A stretch of 64,000 bases of DNA from Nonomuraea sediminis (GCF_018531495.1 NZ_JAHDTI010000006.1:1-64000), one strand, 5' to 3'. Numbered from the stretch's first letter, positions 23,446 to 31,795 are shown. The notes: generated from the sequence alone by a model not told the origin. A program made the numbers and translations.

Positions 23446-23744
23446 GCCGGAAACCCTATCGAAACCTGATCATTCATCCTGGACGACGAAGGCCTCTCGA
23501 CGATCTGTCGCAGGCAGTCGCGGAACAGGTCGTCGACCGTACGGCCAGGCTGGAAGTTTTCAGCCACGGCTCAAGCGCGTCAAGACGCGCGCCCGCGTGG
23601 GCATGTGTCGACTACGAGATCCACACCGATAAGTCGACGTCTGTGGCCGGACTTCTCCGCCCATCACAGTGAGGACCATCACGGAGCCGACGCCCGGCCC
23701 AGCAGATCTACACGCTCAGCGCTGTATCCGAGGAGGGCCGGCGC
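23446..23744. other. Non-coding gap
   Basis: Nothing convincing on either strand. It should contain the promoter of the MFS remnant at its left edge and the 3' end of the membrane protein gene at its right edge. Confidence 0.4.
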
Positions 23745-24500
23745 TCAACCTTTAAACAACTTCTCAGCGAGGAGTTGCAGCACCGTGCCCAGAATCGCGC
23801 CGACGGTCAGGAAGATCACTTGCGACCGGCGTGAGCGACGTTCGATCGCCTCAACGATCGGATCAGCACGAGCCGCCACCAGACGTTCCACCGCTTCCAG
23901 CGCCGCCTTCTGGTCCTCGGCGTACGTTCGACTCTGCTCGGCATGGCGTCGATTCTCTTCCGCCTCGAGAGCAAGCTCCTGAGCCGCGTGCGCCCGCGCC
24001 GCCATCTCAGCCTGAAGCAGAGCGAACGCGGCCGCGGACTCGGAGAGTTGGTGCGCCATCGCGGTGAATCTCTCCTCCAGGTCATCGGTTGCATGCTGCC
24101 TCATCCGAGGCCGCGCGGTGCGCTCGTTGTGGACCTGGACTCGGAAGACGGCGAGACAGAGTAGAGCCAACGCACTGATCGACAAGGTCGGTATGAGCGT
24201 CACCATGACGCCCACATCGAAGGGGGCCAGAAGCGCAAAAGCGCTGGCCGCCGAGACCGCCACAGCTCCGTACGCCTCTGGCACACGCTTGAAACGGGCC
24301 CACAGACCGTCAGCGTCTGTAAGGCCGCGCGGGACAGTGAGTGCCACAGCAGCGATCACCAGAAAAGTCGGCACAATGTCGTCGTCCGCCGGCCAGAGGT
24401 TGCCACCGGTGGCCGCAACCGTGAGGACGACCGCGATACACACGAACGCCAATGCAGGCCAGTAGCGCCTCAAGACCGAAGAAGATGCGCTCACAGCCAT
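23745..24500 (-). CDS. Membrane protein with coiled-coil domain, unknown function
   Basis: 251 aa. It has four hydrophobic helices in the N-terminal half (e.g. YWPALAFVCIAVVLTVAATG, IVPTFLVIAAVALTV, AVAVSAASAFALLAPF, LSISALALLCLAVF). A long charged, Ala/Glu-rich cytoplasmic coiled coil follows (residues about 140-215), then one C-terminal helix (VIFLTVGAILGTVLQLLAEK). No family is recognised. The architecture suggests a membrane-anchored scaffold or sensor. It lies in a stretch with pseudogene-like fragments. Confidence 0.65.
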   Translation of the reverse strand: MAVSASSSVLRRYWPALAFVCIAVVLTVAATGGNLWPADDDIVPTFLVIAAVALTVPRGLTDADGLWARFKRVPEAYGAVAVSAASAFALLAPFDVGVMVTLIPTLSISALALLCLAVFRVQVHNERTARPRMRQHATDDLEERFTAMAHQLSESAAAFALLQAEMAARAHAAQELALEAEENRRHAEQSRTYAEDQKAALEAVERLVAARADPIVEAIERRSRRSQVIFLTVGAILGTVLQLLAEKLFKG

Positions 24501-24875
24501 TCATCGCTCTGGACGCGACCTTCGTTGCGAAACGTCCAGACTGCTGGAGAAGAAGCGCGCGGTGACGGTGCGCGGTGAGCCGCCGACCGAGTAACGGCCG
24601 TTTACGCCTGCGACGCCGCGTCTTGGCTCTGACCTGCTGCCAGCAGGCCCCAGCCCTCACCTATCCGTACACGCGAAAGGCTCCGCCCGCCTCCAGAAGG
24701 AGACGAGCAGGGCTCGGCGTGCGTCTATGCGATCCTCCACCCCGGCCCTGTCACCAACCCCAAAGTAACTCTGTGTAATTACGGTTGCGGCGTGCTCAGG
24801 CATGCTGCTGGACGCCTTCCGGCACGCCCGACGCATTTCCCGAGGATGCGATGGACCGTCCCCTAATGTTTGATC
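24501..24875. other. Non-coding gap between divergent membrane protein genes
   Basis: No gene supported; 375 nt. It probably carries divergent promoters for the flanking membrane protein genes. The A/T-rich stretch near 24765-24785 (CTCTGTGTAATTACGG) is the only low-GC spot. Confidence 0.4.
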
Positions 24876-25550
24876 ATGCCTCTGCGCTGGCGAAATGCCC
24901 TCTGGTTGAGCACGAGAGGATGGGAGCTGATCTACGCCGCTGCAGCCATCCTCGGAGCCGCCGGACTACTTTGGGGCGTCGCGACGAGGAACTGGCTTCT
25001 GGCTATCGGTGGCACGGTCGTGATGGCTGCGATGGCTTATATCTTCGCGAAGTACTGGAACAGCGTCCGCTCGCCGCGACTTCCCCCTCGAGCGCAGCGC
25101 CGCCGAGCATGGAGTTCGCTGGGGTTCGTGCTCGTGTTTATCGCCGTGCTAGCCGTGACGCTTTACCTGAATCCCCGCGGCTCTTCCCCACCGCTACCCA
25201 CGCCAGCCACCGAGCCGCCATCAGCCACCATGCCTGGCTCTTCCCCATCGCTACCCACGCCAGCCACCGAGCCGCCATCAGCCACCAAGCCCAGCGTGCC
25301 CGTCACCGTCACGACGACAGTCACTGCCGCTCCTGGGCAAACCGCCTCTTCGACCTCCTTGCCACCGCCTATGACGCAGGAAAGACGTCCCGACGCTGCG
25401 GCATTGCTTACAGCCGGGGCCGCAGTCCTCGGCGCGATCGGCACCCTATTGGGCTCCGTCGGCACGATCATGGCCGCTCGCGCCACGGTTATGAGCGCAC
25501 AAGCGCAGCGTGGTCCGAGGAGCCGCAAGAGTAGGCGGCAAAGCAAATGA
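24876..25550 (+). CDS. Membrane protein with proline/threonine-rich repeats, unknown function
   Basis: 224 aa from the ATG at 24876; a TTG two codons upstream is possible. Three helices occur near the N-terminus (LIYAAAAILGAAGLLWGVA, WLLAIGGTVVMAAMAYIFA, LGFVLVFIAVLAVTLYL). A Pro/Ser/Thr-rich stalk contains two copies of SPLPTPATEPPSAT-like sequence (a 60-bp DNA duplication), then comes a final hydrophobic helix and a basic tail. No family recognised. Confidence 0.6.
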   Translation: MPLRWRNALWLSTRGWELIYAAAAILGAAGLLWGVATRNWLLAIGGTVVMAAMAYIFAKYWNSVRSPRLPPRAQRRRAWSSLGFVLVFIAVLAVTLYLNPRGSSPPLPTPATEPPSATMPGSSPSLPTPATEPPSATKPSVPVTVTTTVTAAPGQTASSTSLPPPMTQERRPDAAALLTAGAAVLGAIGTLLGSVGTIMAARATVMSAQAQRGPRSRKSRRQSK

Positions 25551-25590
25551 AAGGCCGTCCCGGAAACTCGAGGCCGGCGCCCAGACGATC

Positions 25591-25824
25591 GCGGGTCACT
25601 GCTGGCCGACCTGGATGGCCGGCCAGCGGGAACCCGTGGACGGGGATCGGTTGCGGGTGTTGAGCGGGTCGCCGCAGGTCACGATGCGCGACAGCGTCAC
25701 CCGCAGAGGGCTCGGCGTCGAGCCGGGCACCGACCTGCTCGCGATGCTGATCAACCTGTCCGAGCAGGGGCTGATCGACTGGGCGATGCAGGGCCGCACG
25801 CTGCGGGTGTGGAACGAGGGCACA
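25591..25824 (+). pseudogene. Possible phage tail protein fragment
   Basis: An open segment encodes RLRVLSGSPQVTMRDSVTRR and then GTDLLAMLINLSEQGLIDW followed by MQGRTLRVWNEGT. The pattern of a DLL-L-L-QGLIDW segment before an RTLRV strand is reminiscent of actinophage minor tail (Gp37-like) proteins. Neither a start nor a complete domain is present and the frame then runs into unrelated sequence. The rest of the gap (25825-26064) shows nothing clear. Confidence 0.3.
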
Positions 25825-26064
25825 CCCACAGGTTCTGCGGTACGAGCCAGTCGCTGGCCGCCCAAGAGGGCGCGGACTGGACGAACCCTCGCTGACCGAA
25901 GGTCCGATACTGCGGGTGCTCGTGCGGGGGGACGGACAGCCACAGGGGTGCGACCATGTCGGCGGCCTCGTGCATGGGTATGGAACTCCTCGCTTACAGG
26001 TAGGACCGGAGTGCCCGGATCTCGAGCTTGGCACCGGCCTGTGGATCCCGATGCGCCACCGCGT

Positions 26065-26074
26065 TGTATACGAT
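26065..26074 (+). promoter_or_regulatory. Putative GntR operator TTGTATACGA upstream of gntR
   Basis: TTGTATACGA lies 10 nt before the GntR start codon. The GTATAC core is palindromic and recurs in front of the next transcription unit at 26777. FCD-type GntR regulators commonly bind TNGTNNACNA-like palindromes. Confidence 0.6.
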
Positions 26075-26083
26075 TAGCCGCTG

Positions 26084-26746
26084 ATGACTGAGATGACGAT
26101 TGGCGGGACGCACCGCACCCTGCGTGACGAGGTGACCGCGGAGCTGCGGCGGCGCATCATGTCGGGCGAGCTCGAGCAGGGCGAGCGGCTGGTCGAGGAC
26201 CGGCTGGCCGCCCAGCTCGGCGTGTCCCGCAACCCGGTGCGCGAGTCCATCAGGGTGCTGGCCACCGAGGGATTCGTCGAGGTCGTCCCGCGGATCGGCG
26301 CCGCGGTGGCACGGCTGTCGAGCGCCGAGGCCGAGGAGCTGTTCGACGTCAGGATGGCGATCGAGGGGCTGGCGGCGCGGCTGGCCGCCCGCAAGGCGAC
26401 CCCGGCGTCGGCGGCCAGGCTGCGCCGGGTGCTCGAGGAGGCCAAGGACGCCGTGGAGAACGGCCACCTGGACGCCGTGGCGGACCTGAACACCGCCTTC
26501 CACCGGGCCGTGGGCGAGGTGGCGGGCAACTCCTATCTCAACTTGATGATGGCGCCGATGCTGCAGCGGGCGCAGTGGGTCTTCAGCCAGACGGCGGCCG
26601 TCCGCGGCCCACACTCGTGGACCGAGCACGTGAGCCTGTGCGAGGCCATCGCCGCGGGCGACGAGGACGAGGCGCAGGCCCGGGCGATCGCGCACGTCGC
26701 CGCTGCCCGCCGCTCCTACCTGGCCGCCGTCAAGTCCCAGCAGTAA
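26084..26746 (+). CDS. GntR family transcriptional regulator, FCD (FadR-type) domain
   Basis: 220 aa. The winged helix-turn-helix is at about residues 12-75 (LRDEVTAELRRRIMSGELEQ, then VSRNPVRESIRVLATEGFVE). The FCD ligand domain carries likely metal ligands Asp and His in DLNTAFHRAVGEVAGN, His in WTEHVSLCEAI and His in AIAHVAAARRSY. Such regulators sense small carboxylates. The ATG at 26084 was used; an ATG at 26093 is an alternative. The matching GTATAC palindromes before this gene and before the following operon suggest that it controls itself and the gamma-glutamyltransferase/permease operon. Confidence 0.9.
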   Translation: MTEMTIGGTHRTLRDEVTAELRRRIMSGELEQGERLVEDRLAAQLGVSRNPVRESIRVLATEGFVEVVPRIGAAVARLSSAEAEELFDVRMAIEGLAARLAARKATPASAARLRRVLEEAKDAVENGHLDAVADLNTAFHRAVGEVAGNSYLNLMMAPMLQRAQWVFSQTAAVRGPHSWTEHVSLCEAIAAGDEDEAQARAIAHVAAARRSYLAAVKSQQ

Positions 26747-26776
26747 ACGGCCCCCGAACAATTCAGAAATCAACCT

Positions 26777-26787
26777 CTTGTATACAG
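26777..26787 (+). promoter_or_regulatory. Putative GntR operator CTTGTATACAG
   Basis: A perfect 11-bp palindrome (odd centre) with the same TTGTATAC core as the site at 26065. It is located between the gntR stop and the ribosome site of the small ORF at 26826. Confidence 0.65.
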
Positions 26788-26825
26788 TCTCCTAAATCTG
26801 CTGGATCCCCCTCGGAGGCAACCGC

Positions 26826-26960
26826 ATGAGACCCCTAGCCCTGGCGGCCCGCGGCATAGGAGGCTCGACCGTGCCCACGGCGGCCTTCGAGGCATGCCGT
26901 ACACAGGAACCCGCGCTGGCCGGCGAGGCGGCCTGCCATCTGCTCAGGCGAACCCGATGA
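26826..26960 (+). CDS. Small upstream ORF coupled to the gamma-glutamyltransferase-like gene
   Basis: 44 aa (begins MRPLALAARGIGGSTVPTAA, ends LLRRTR). Its ATG has a near-ideal ribosome site, GGAGG at about 26815-26819. Its stop TGA (26958-26960) overlaps the ATG at 26957 of the next gene in an ATGA arrangement, while that gene itself has no clear ribosome site for this ATG. This points to translational coupling or a leader peptide. No family recognised; it is short, so chance remains possible. Confidence 0.5.
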   Translation: MRPLALAARGIGGSTVPTAAFEACRTQEPALAGEAACHLLRRTR

Positions 26961-28732
26961 AGGGAACGACCGTGTTCACCACGAGGCCCGAGCTCACCGG
27001 CGACTTCGGCATGGTGGCCAGCACCCACTGGCTGGCCTCCGCCACCGGCATGGGCGTGCTTGAGCGGGGCGGGAACGCTTTCGACGCGGCGGTGGCCGCC
27101 GGGTTCGTCCTGCAGGTGGCCGAGCCGCACCTGAACGGTCCGGGCGGCGAGGTGCCGATCCTGCTGTGGGACGAGGCCGAGCAGCGGGTGTCGGTCGTGT
27201 GCGGGCAGGGCGTGGCCCCGGCCGGCGCCACGATCGGCCACTACACCGGGCTCGGCCTGGACATCGTGCCCGGCACGGGGCTGCTCGCGGCCACGGTGCC
27301 CGGCGCGTTCGGCGGCTGGCTGTTGATGCTGGAGCGCTGGGGCACCTGGTCGCTGGCGGACGTGCTCGAGCCTGCCATCCACTACGCCGAGCACGGCATC
27401 CCGGTGCTGGAGCGGATCTCGGGCACGATCGGCAAGGTCGAGCGGCTGTTCCGCGAGGACTGGCCGACCTCGGCGGCCACCTGGCTGCCTGGCGGGCAGG
27501 TGCCCGCGCCGGGGTCCAGGCTGGCCAACCCGGTGCTGGCGGCCACCTATCGGCGGCTGGCGCAGGAGTCGCGGGGAAGCACCAGGGAGGCGGGGATCGA
27601 GGCCGCCCGCCGGGCCTGGTACAGCGGGTTCGTGGCCGAGGCGATCGCCGAGTTCAGCGCGAAGACGGCCTGGCGCGACAGCTCGGGCGAGGTGCACGGC
27701 GGCGTGCTCACCGGCGACGACCTGGCCGGATGGGCGGCCTCGGTGGAGGATCCCGTCACGTTCGACTACCGGGGCCACACGGTGTGCAAGACCGGGCCGT
27801 GGGGTCAGGGTCCCGTCTTCCTGCAGCAGCTCGCGCTGCTCGACGGCCTCGACCTGGACGGGATGGGGTTCCTGTCCGCCGACTACGTCCACACCGTCAT
27901 CGAGAGCGCCAAGCTGGCCTTCGCCGACCGCGAGGCCTGGTACGGCGACGCTGACGTGCCCATGGACGACCTGCTCAGACCCGAGTACTCCACGGCGCGG
28001 CGGGCGCTGATCGGCGGCACCGCCGGCATGGAGCTCCGCCCCGGCGCCCCAGGCGGACGCACCCCACTTCTGCCGAAATTTCCGGATATAGCGGGGCAGG
28101 AGCGGCCGGCGGGGATCGGGGAGCCGACCGTCGGGCGCGACGGGTACACCCGGGGCGACACCTGCCACGTCGACGTCGTCGACCGGCACGGCAACATGGT
28201 CTCCGCCACGCCCAGCGGCGGCTGGCTGCAGAGCTCCCCGATCATCCCCGAGCTGGGCTTCTGCCTCGGCACCCGGGCACAGATGTTCTGGCTGCAGGAG
28301 GGGCTGCCCGCCTCCCTGCGTCCGGGGGTGCGCCCGCGCACCACGCTGTCGCCGTCGTTCGCGCTGCGCGACGGCCGGCCGTACCTGGCCTTCGGCACGC
28401 CCGGCGGCGACCAGCAGGACCAGTGGAGCGTGAACTTCTTCCTGTCCGTCGTGCACGGCGGACTGAACCTGCAGGAGGCGATCGACGCCCCGATGTTCCA
28501 CAGCGAGCACTTCCCCAGCTCCTTCTACCCGCGCGCCGCGCTGCCCGGCGTCATGCACGTCGAGCAGCGGCTCGACCCGGCGGTCGTGGCCGAGCTGCGG
28601 CGGCGCGGTCACGTGGTCGAGGTGGACGGCCCGTGGTCGATCGGCCGGCTCAGCGCGGTGGCCAGGGACGGCGGCTTCCTCAAGGCGGCGGCCAACCCGC
28701 GCGGCGCCCAGGGTTATGCGGTCGGACGATGA
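26957..28732 (+). CDS. Gamma-glutamyltransferase family (Ntn-hydrolase) protein
   Basis: 591 aa from the ATG at 26957; the GTG at 26972 behind GAAGGGAACG is a good alternative start. GGT-family enzymes self-cleave before a Thr that then acts as nucleophile. Here GDTCHVDVVD places that Thr at about residue 402. The flanking fold features GGNAFDAAVAAGFVLQV and GPGGEVPILL are present. No signal peptide is seen, so it is likely cytoplasmic. Family members act on glutathione, other gamma-glutamyl amides, oxamate or cephalosporin side chains; the substrate here is unknown. It overlaps the next gene by 4 nt, and the pair is preceded by a GntR-type operator. Confidence 0.87.
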   Translation: MKGTTVFTTRPELTGDFGMVASTHWLASATGMGVLERGGNAFDAAVAAGFVLQVAEPHLNGPGGEVPILLWDEAEQRVSVVCGQGVAPAGATIGHYTGLGLDIVPGTGLLAATVPGAFGGWLLMLERWGTWSLADVLEPAIHYAEHGIPVLERISGTIGKVERLFREDWPTSAATWLPGGQVPAPGSRLANPVLAATYRRLAQESRGSTREAGIEAARRAWYSGFVAEAIAEFSAKTAWRDSSGEVHGGVLTGDDLAGWAASVEDPVTFDYRGHTVCKTGPWGQGPVFLQQLALLDGLDLDGMGFLSADYVHTVIESAKLAFADREAWYGDADVPMDDLLRPEYSTARRALIGGTAGMELRPGAPGGRTPLLPKFPDIAGQERPAGIGEPTVGRDGYTRGDTCHVDVVDRHGNMVSATPSGGWLQSSPIIPELGFCLGTRAQMFWLQEGLPASLRPGVRPRTTLSPSFALRDGRPYLAFGTPGGDQQDQWSVNFFLSVVHGGLNLQEAIDAPMFHSEHFPSSFYPRAALPGVMHVEQRLDPAVVAELRRRGHVVEVDGPWSIGRLSAVARDGGFLKAAANPRGAQGYAVGR

Positions 28733-29472
28733 TCAGGGACCTGTTCTTCCTGGCCGGGGCGGGCCTGCTGGCCGGAGCGATCAACGCCATCGCCGGCGGC
28801 GGGACGCTGGTGTCCTTCCCCGCGCTGCTCGCGCTCGGCTACCCCAGCATCCCCGCCTCGGTGACGAACGCGGTGTCGCTGTGGCCCGGCTACCTGGGCG
28901 GCATGCTCGGCTACCGCGACGAGCTGCGCGGCCAGCGGCGCAGGACGACCGTGCTGTCGGTGACCACGGCGCTCGGCGCGGTGGCGGGCAGCGCGCTGCT
29001 CCTGCTGACGCCCGGGCGGCTGTTCGACTCCCTCGTGCCCTGGCTGGTGGCCTTCGCCAGCCTGGCGCTGCTGGCCCAGCCGTGGCTGCGCAAACGCTTC
29101 GGCGGTGAGGCGGAGGGCGAGCCGAGCAGGCTCATCTACCTGGGCGTGTTCCTCGGCGGCTGCTACGGCGCCTACTTCAACGGCGGCATGGGCGTGCTGC
29201 TGCTCGCCATCCTCGGGCTGTTCCTGCACGACAACCTGCACAGGGTCAACGCGATCAGGGCGGCGCTCTCGCTGGTCATCAGCACGGTGTCGGTGGTGGC
29301 GTTCTCGCTGTTCGGGCCGGTGCGCTGGGAGGCAGTGGCGGTGATCGCCCCGGCCAGCCTGGTGGGCGGCTTCCTGGGCACGCGCCTGGCCAGGATGATG
29401 TCGCCGAACGTGCTGCGCGGGGTCGTCGTGGTCTTCGGTCTGGGCGTGTCGGCGGTTCTGGCCCTTCGGTAA
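28729..29472 (+). CDS. TauE/SafE family (sulfite exporter-like) permease
   Basis: 247 aa membrane protein with about eight helices. The first repeat begins GLLAGAINAIAGGGTLVSFP and the second GCYGAYFNGGMGVLLLAILG, both typical of the TauE/SafE (DUF81) fold. Members move sulfur-containing or other small organic anions. The ATG overlaps the GGT-family stop (ATGA at 28729), so the permease and enzyme are coupled and probably handle the same compound, perhaps a sulfur-bearing gamma-glutamyl product (inference). Confidence 0.88.
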   Translation: MIRDLFFLAGAGLLAGAINAIAGGGTLVSFPALLALGYPSIPASVTNAVSLWPGYLGGMLGYRDELRGQRRRTTVLSVTTALGAVAGSALLLLTPGRLFDSLVPWLVAFASLALLAQPWLRKRFGGEAEGEPSRLIYLGVFLGGCYGAYFNGGMGVLLLAILGLFLHDNLHRVNAIRAALSLVISTVSVVAFSLFGPVRWEAVAVIAPASLVGGFLGTRLARMMSPNVLRGVVVVFGLGVSAVLALR

Positions 29473-29482
29473 AGCGGAGGGT

Positions 29483-30568
29483 CTAGGCGACCGTGGCCTC
29501 GATGAGGTCGTCGACCACGTGGTGCAGGTTCTGGTCGCGGGCGTGGACCCGGCGCTGGCGGGTGGCTCCCGAGCCGCGGGCCAGCAGGCGATCCAGGCCT
29601 TCCGCGACGAAGTCGAGGTCGCCCGCCTCGTCCACGGCCGGCCGTACGTGGTCGAGCAGGCGGCGGGCCAGGACGGGGGCGGGGACGAGCGTGCCCGCGC
29701 GGATGTCGAGGCTGTCGCCGTGCAGGCCGTCGCGGGCGGCGCGCCAGTAGGCCGCGCGCAGCACCTCCGACGGCACCGGCAGGCCGCGGTCACCGCGGGC
29801 CACGTCGGCCAGGGCCGTCACCACCAGGGCGCGGATCAGTCCGATGATGGTGAGGCTGTCGTTGACGTCCAGCGGAACGTCCGCCACCCGCACCTCGACC
29901 GTGGGCAGCTTGGGCGAGGGCCGCGCGTCCCAGAAGACCGTCTTGGGGTCCATCAGCGCCCCCGACTCGGCCAGCGCGCGCAGCGCCAGCTCGTAGTCGG
30001 CGAAGCTCGGGAAGTACGGCGGGGCCCCCGAGACCGGCCACCGCCCCCAGCTGATCACCCGCCAGGAGGCGTAACCGGTGTCGCGGCCGACGAAGAACGG
30101 CGAGTTGGCGGCCAGCGCGATCAGCGTCGGTAACCAGGGACGCAGGTGGTTGCCCACGTAGACGGCCGTCTCCTCGTCGGGCACGTCCACGTGCACGTGC
30201 AGGGCGCAGATGCTGATCTCGTCCTGCAGCGCGCGGTAGAGCACCCGGCCCTGCTCGTAGCGCACGTCGTCGCTGAGCGGCGCGGGCACCACGTTGCCGA
30301 GCACCGGGATGCCGCTGGCCACCACGGCCAGGCCGCACGAGCGGGCCGCCGCGGCCACCTCCTTGCGCGCGGCGCGCAGCTGTACGCCGAGCTCGTCGAG
30401 GTCGGCGGAGGGCGGCGTGCGCGCCTCGACCTGGAAGCGGGTGATCTCGTGGGCCACGTCCAGGACGTCGGTGGCCGCGGCCAGAACCTCGGCCGCTCGG
30501 GGAGTCACGTGCCGTGTGCGGGGATCTACGACGAGGTACTCCTCTTCGATCCCGATCAGCGGAGCCAT
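29483..30568 (-). CDS. Carboxylate-amine ligase, YbdK-type glutamate-cysteine ligase family 2
   Basis: 361 aa. It starts MAPLIGIEEEYLVVDPRTRH, where GIEEE is the hallmark of GCS2-family ATP-dependent ligases. Conserved CALHVHVDVP and PTVEVRVADVP follow. The family joins a carboxylate to an amine; YbdK has weak glutamate-cysteine ligase activity. The start at 30568 was chosen over an in-frame ATG at 30637, because the longer version adds non-family residues and overlaps the divergent gene region. It converges with the TauE/SafE gene with a 10-nt gap. Proximity to a gamma-glutamyltransferase-like gene is notable. Confidence 0.88.
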   Translation of the reverse strand: MAPLIGIEEEYLVVDPRTRHVTPRAAEVLAAATDVLDVAHEITRFQVEARTPPSADLDELGVQLRAARKEVAAAARSCGLAVVASGIPVLGNVVPAPLSDDVRYEQGRVLYRALQDEISICALHVHVDVPDEETAVYVGNHLRPWLPTLIALAANSPFFVGRDTGYASWRVISWGRWPVSGAPPYFPSFADYELALRALAESGALMDPKTVFWDARPSPKLPTVEVRVADVPLDVNDSLTIIGLIRALVVTALADVARGDRGLPVPSEVLRAAYWRAARDGLHGDSLDIRAGTLVPAPVLARRLLDHVRPAVDEAGDLDFVAEGLDRLLARGSGATRQRRVHARDQNLHHVVDDLIEATVA

Positions 30569-30645
30569 GAGCACACCTCGCAGGGGGAGCCTCAGTACGC
30601 TTTGTGCCCATTTCTCCGGGAGCTCACCCGAGGTCAAATGGAGAT

Positions 30646-31029
30646 ATGCACTGGCACGCCTACCTGTGGACGGGTAGCGGCGAGGAGCGCGGATACGAGG
30701 CCGAGCGGCGCACGGATTCGCCCGACTTCGCCGGCTCGCCGCTGCCGCCCATGCGGACGGGCGACTGGCTGGCCAAGCCGCGTTCGCGGATCGCGGCCTC
30801 CTTCACCGAGGTGGACCAGGCGCTGGAGTGGCTGGCCGCCCAGCACGGGATCCACTTCCGCGGCGATCCCGTCGGGCTGGGGGTGCGTATGGAGGCCGCG
30901 GCCGACGCGCTCCCGCGCGGGGTGGACGTGCAGTGGGGCGAGTGGCTGCCGGGCGGCCGCTTCGCCACGGCCGGCATGATCTGCTGCCCCAACCGGCACG
31001 TCCGCCATCCATGCCCGCGTCGCCCCTGA
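30646..31029 (+). CDS. Hypothetical protein
   Basis: 127 aa from the ATG at 30646 (MHWHAYLWTGSGEERGYEAE), with GGAGAT just upstream. The protein is acidic, non-repetitive and Trp-rich, and its codon use fits the genome. No family is recognised. The C-terminal CCPNRHVRHPCP has three Cys and two His and could bind metal. It is divergent from the YbdK-type ligase with 77 nt between starts, and converges with the VanX-like gene. Confidence 0.6.
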   Translation: MHWHAYLWTGSGEERGYEAERRTDSPDFAGSPLPPMRTGDWLAKPRSRIAASFTEVDQALEWLAAQHGIHFRGDPVGLGVRMEAAADALPRGVDVQWGEWLPGGRFATAGMICCPNRHVRHPCPRRP

Positions 31030-31040
31030 GGTCGGGGGCG

Positions 31041-31685
31041 TCAGAATGTGGCCGGTCCGTAGACGGCGGACCGGGCGCCGGTCATCAGTGCCCAGTAGCG
31101 GTCGCCGTAGGACCAGTGCCACCACTCGGTGGGGTAGTTGACCAGGCCGGACGGCTCGAGCGCGGCGGCCAGCAGGTCGCGGTGGCGGCGCGCCTCGGGT
31201 GAGATGCCGGTCGCGCCGGTGTAGCAGGCGCCGTCGCTCTGCTCGGGGTTGTCGTTGACCTGGGTGCCCATGTCGTACTCGACGCCGTCGGGGTCGCACA
31301 GCGTCAGGTCCACGGCGGCTCCCGCGGTGTGCGGTGCCACGTTCACCGGCGACACGTACCGGCTTGCCAGGACATGCGCCTCTTCAGGCGACATTTCGGG
31401 GTTCGCGGCGAGCAGCTCGTCCCGATATTCCGTGAAATATCGGTGCTGGGTGGGGATCGGGCGGAACCCCTCGACGATCAGCAGGTGGTACCCGGAGGGC
31501 AGCAGGCTCTCGGCCTTCTCCAGGCGCGCGAGCAGCCCGGCCCGCAGATGGGCGTAGGCCCCGTCGGCATCGGCCAGCCGCGAGTCGACCCGCAGCCGCC
31601 CGCGCACGTCGGCCAGCACCTCGCCGCTCTCCTGCACGGGAATGGCCGAGACCCGGGGATCGGAGATGAGCACGATGTCGCACAT
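31041..31685 (-). CDS. VanX-like D-alanyl-D-alanine dipeptidase (M15D)
   Basis: 214 aa zinc dipeptidase. The diagnostic residues are all present with VanX spacing: Arg75 in EGFRP, zinc ligands His119 and Asp126 in PHTAGAAVD, catalytic Glu187 and zinc ligand His190 in EWWH. VanX hydrolyses D-Ala-D-Ala; in glycopeptide producers it supports self-resistance, in others it recycles cell-wall dipeptide. No vanH or vanA homologue lies next to it. It is divergent from the first NRPS gene, with 110 nt between starts. Its membership in the NRPS locus is therefore uncertain. Confidence 0.88.
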   Translation of the reverse strand: MCDIVLISDPRVSAIPVQESGEVLADVRGRLRVDSRLADADGAYAHLRAGLLARLEKAESLLPSGYHLLIVEGFRPIPTQHRYFTEYRDELLAANPEMSPEEAHVLASRYVSPVNVAPHTAGAAVDLTLCDPDGVEYDMGTQVNDNPEQSDGACYTGATGISPEARRHRDLLAAALEPSGLVNYPTEWWHWSYGDRYWALMTGARSAVYGPATF

Positions 31686-31720
31686 GAGGAGAAATTCTCA
31701 CACAGTGTCGAGGAACCCGG

Positions 31721-31774
31721 TTGTGGGCCCTCCGGAATCCTGAAATACTCCAAACGGTTAAGAAACTTTCTTAA
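31721..31774 (+). promoter_or_regulatory. NRPS operon promoter with ROK-type palindromic operator
   Basis: Candidate -35 TTGTGG (31721-31726) and -10 AATACT (31744-31749) are 17 nt apart. Right behind the expected start of transcription lies the 17-bp palindrome TTAAGAAACTTTCTTAA (31758-31774), perfect apart from its central base, followed by a further AAAAGAAAC half-site. Close matches occur at 51890 and 53218. Confidence 0.75.
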
Positions 31775-31795
31775 AAGAAACTCAGAGGGAAGGCT

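Noticed and set aside
24785..25534. Alternative plus-strand frame overlapping the membrane protein at 24876
   Set aside because: It lacks hydrophobic helices or any domain; the chosen frame has clear transmembrane segments.
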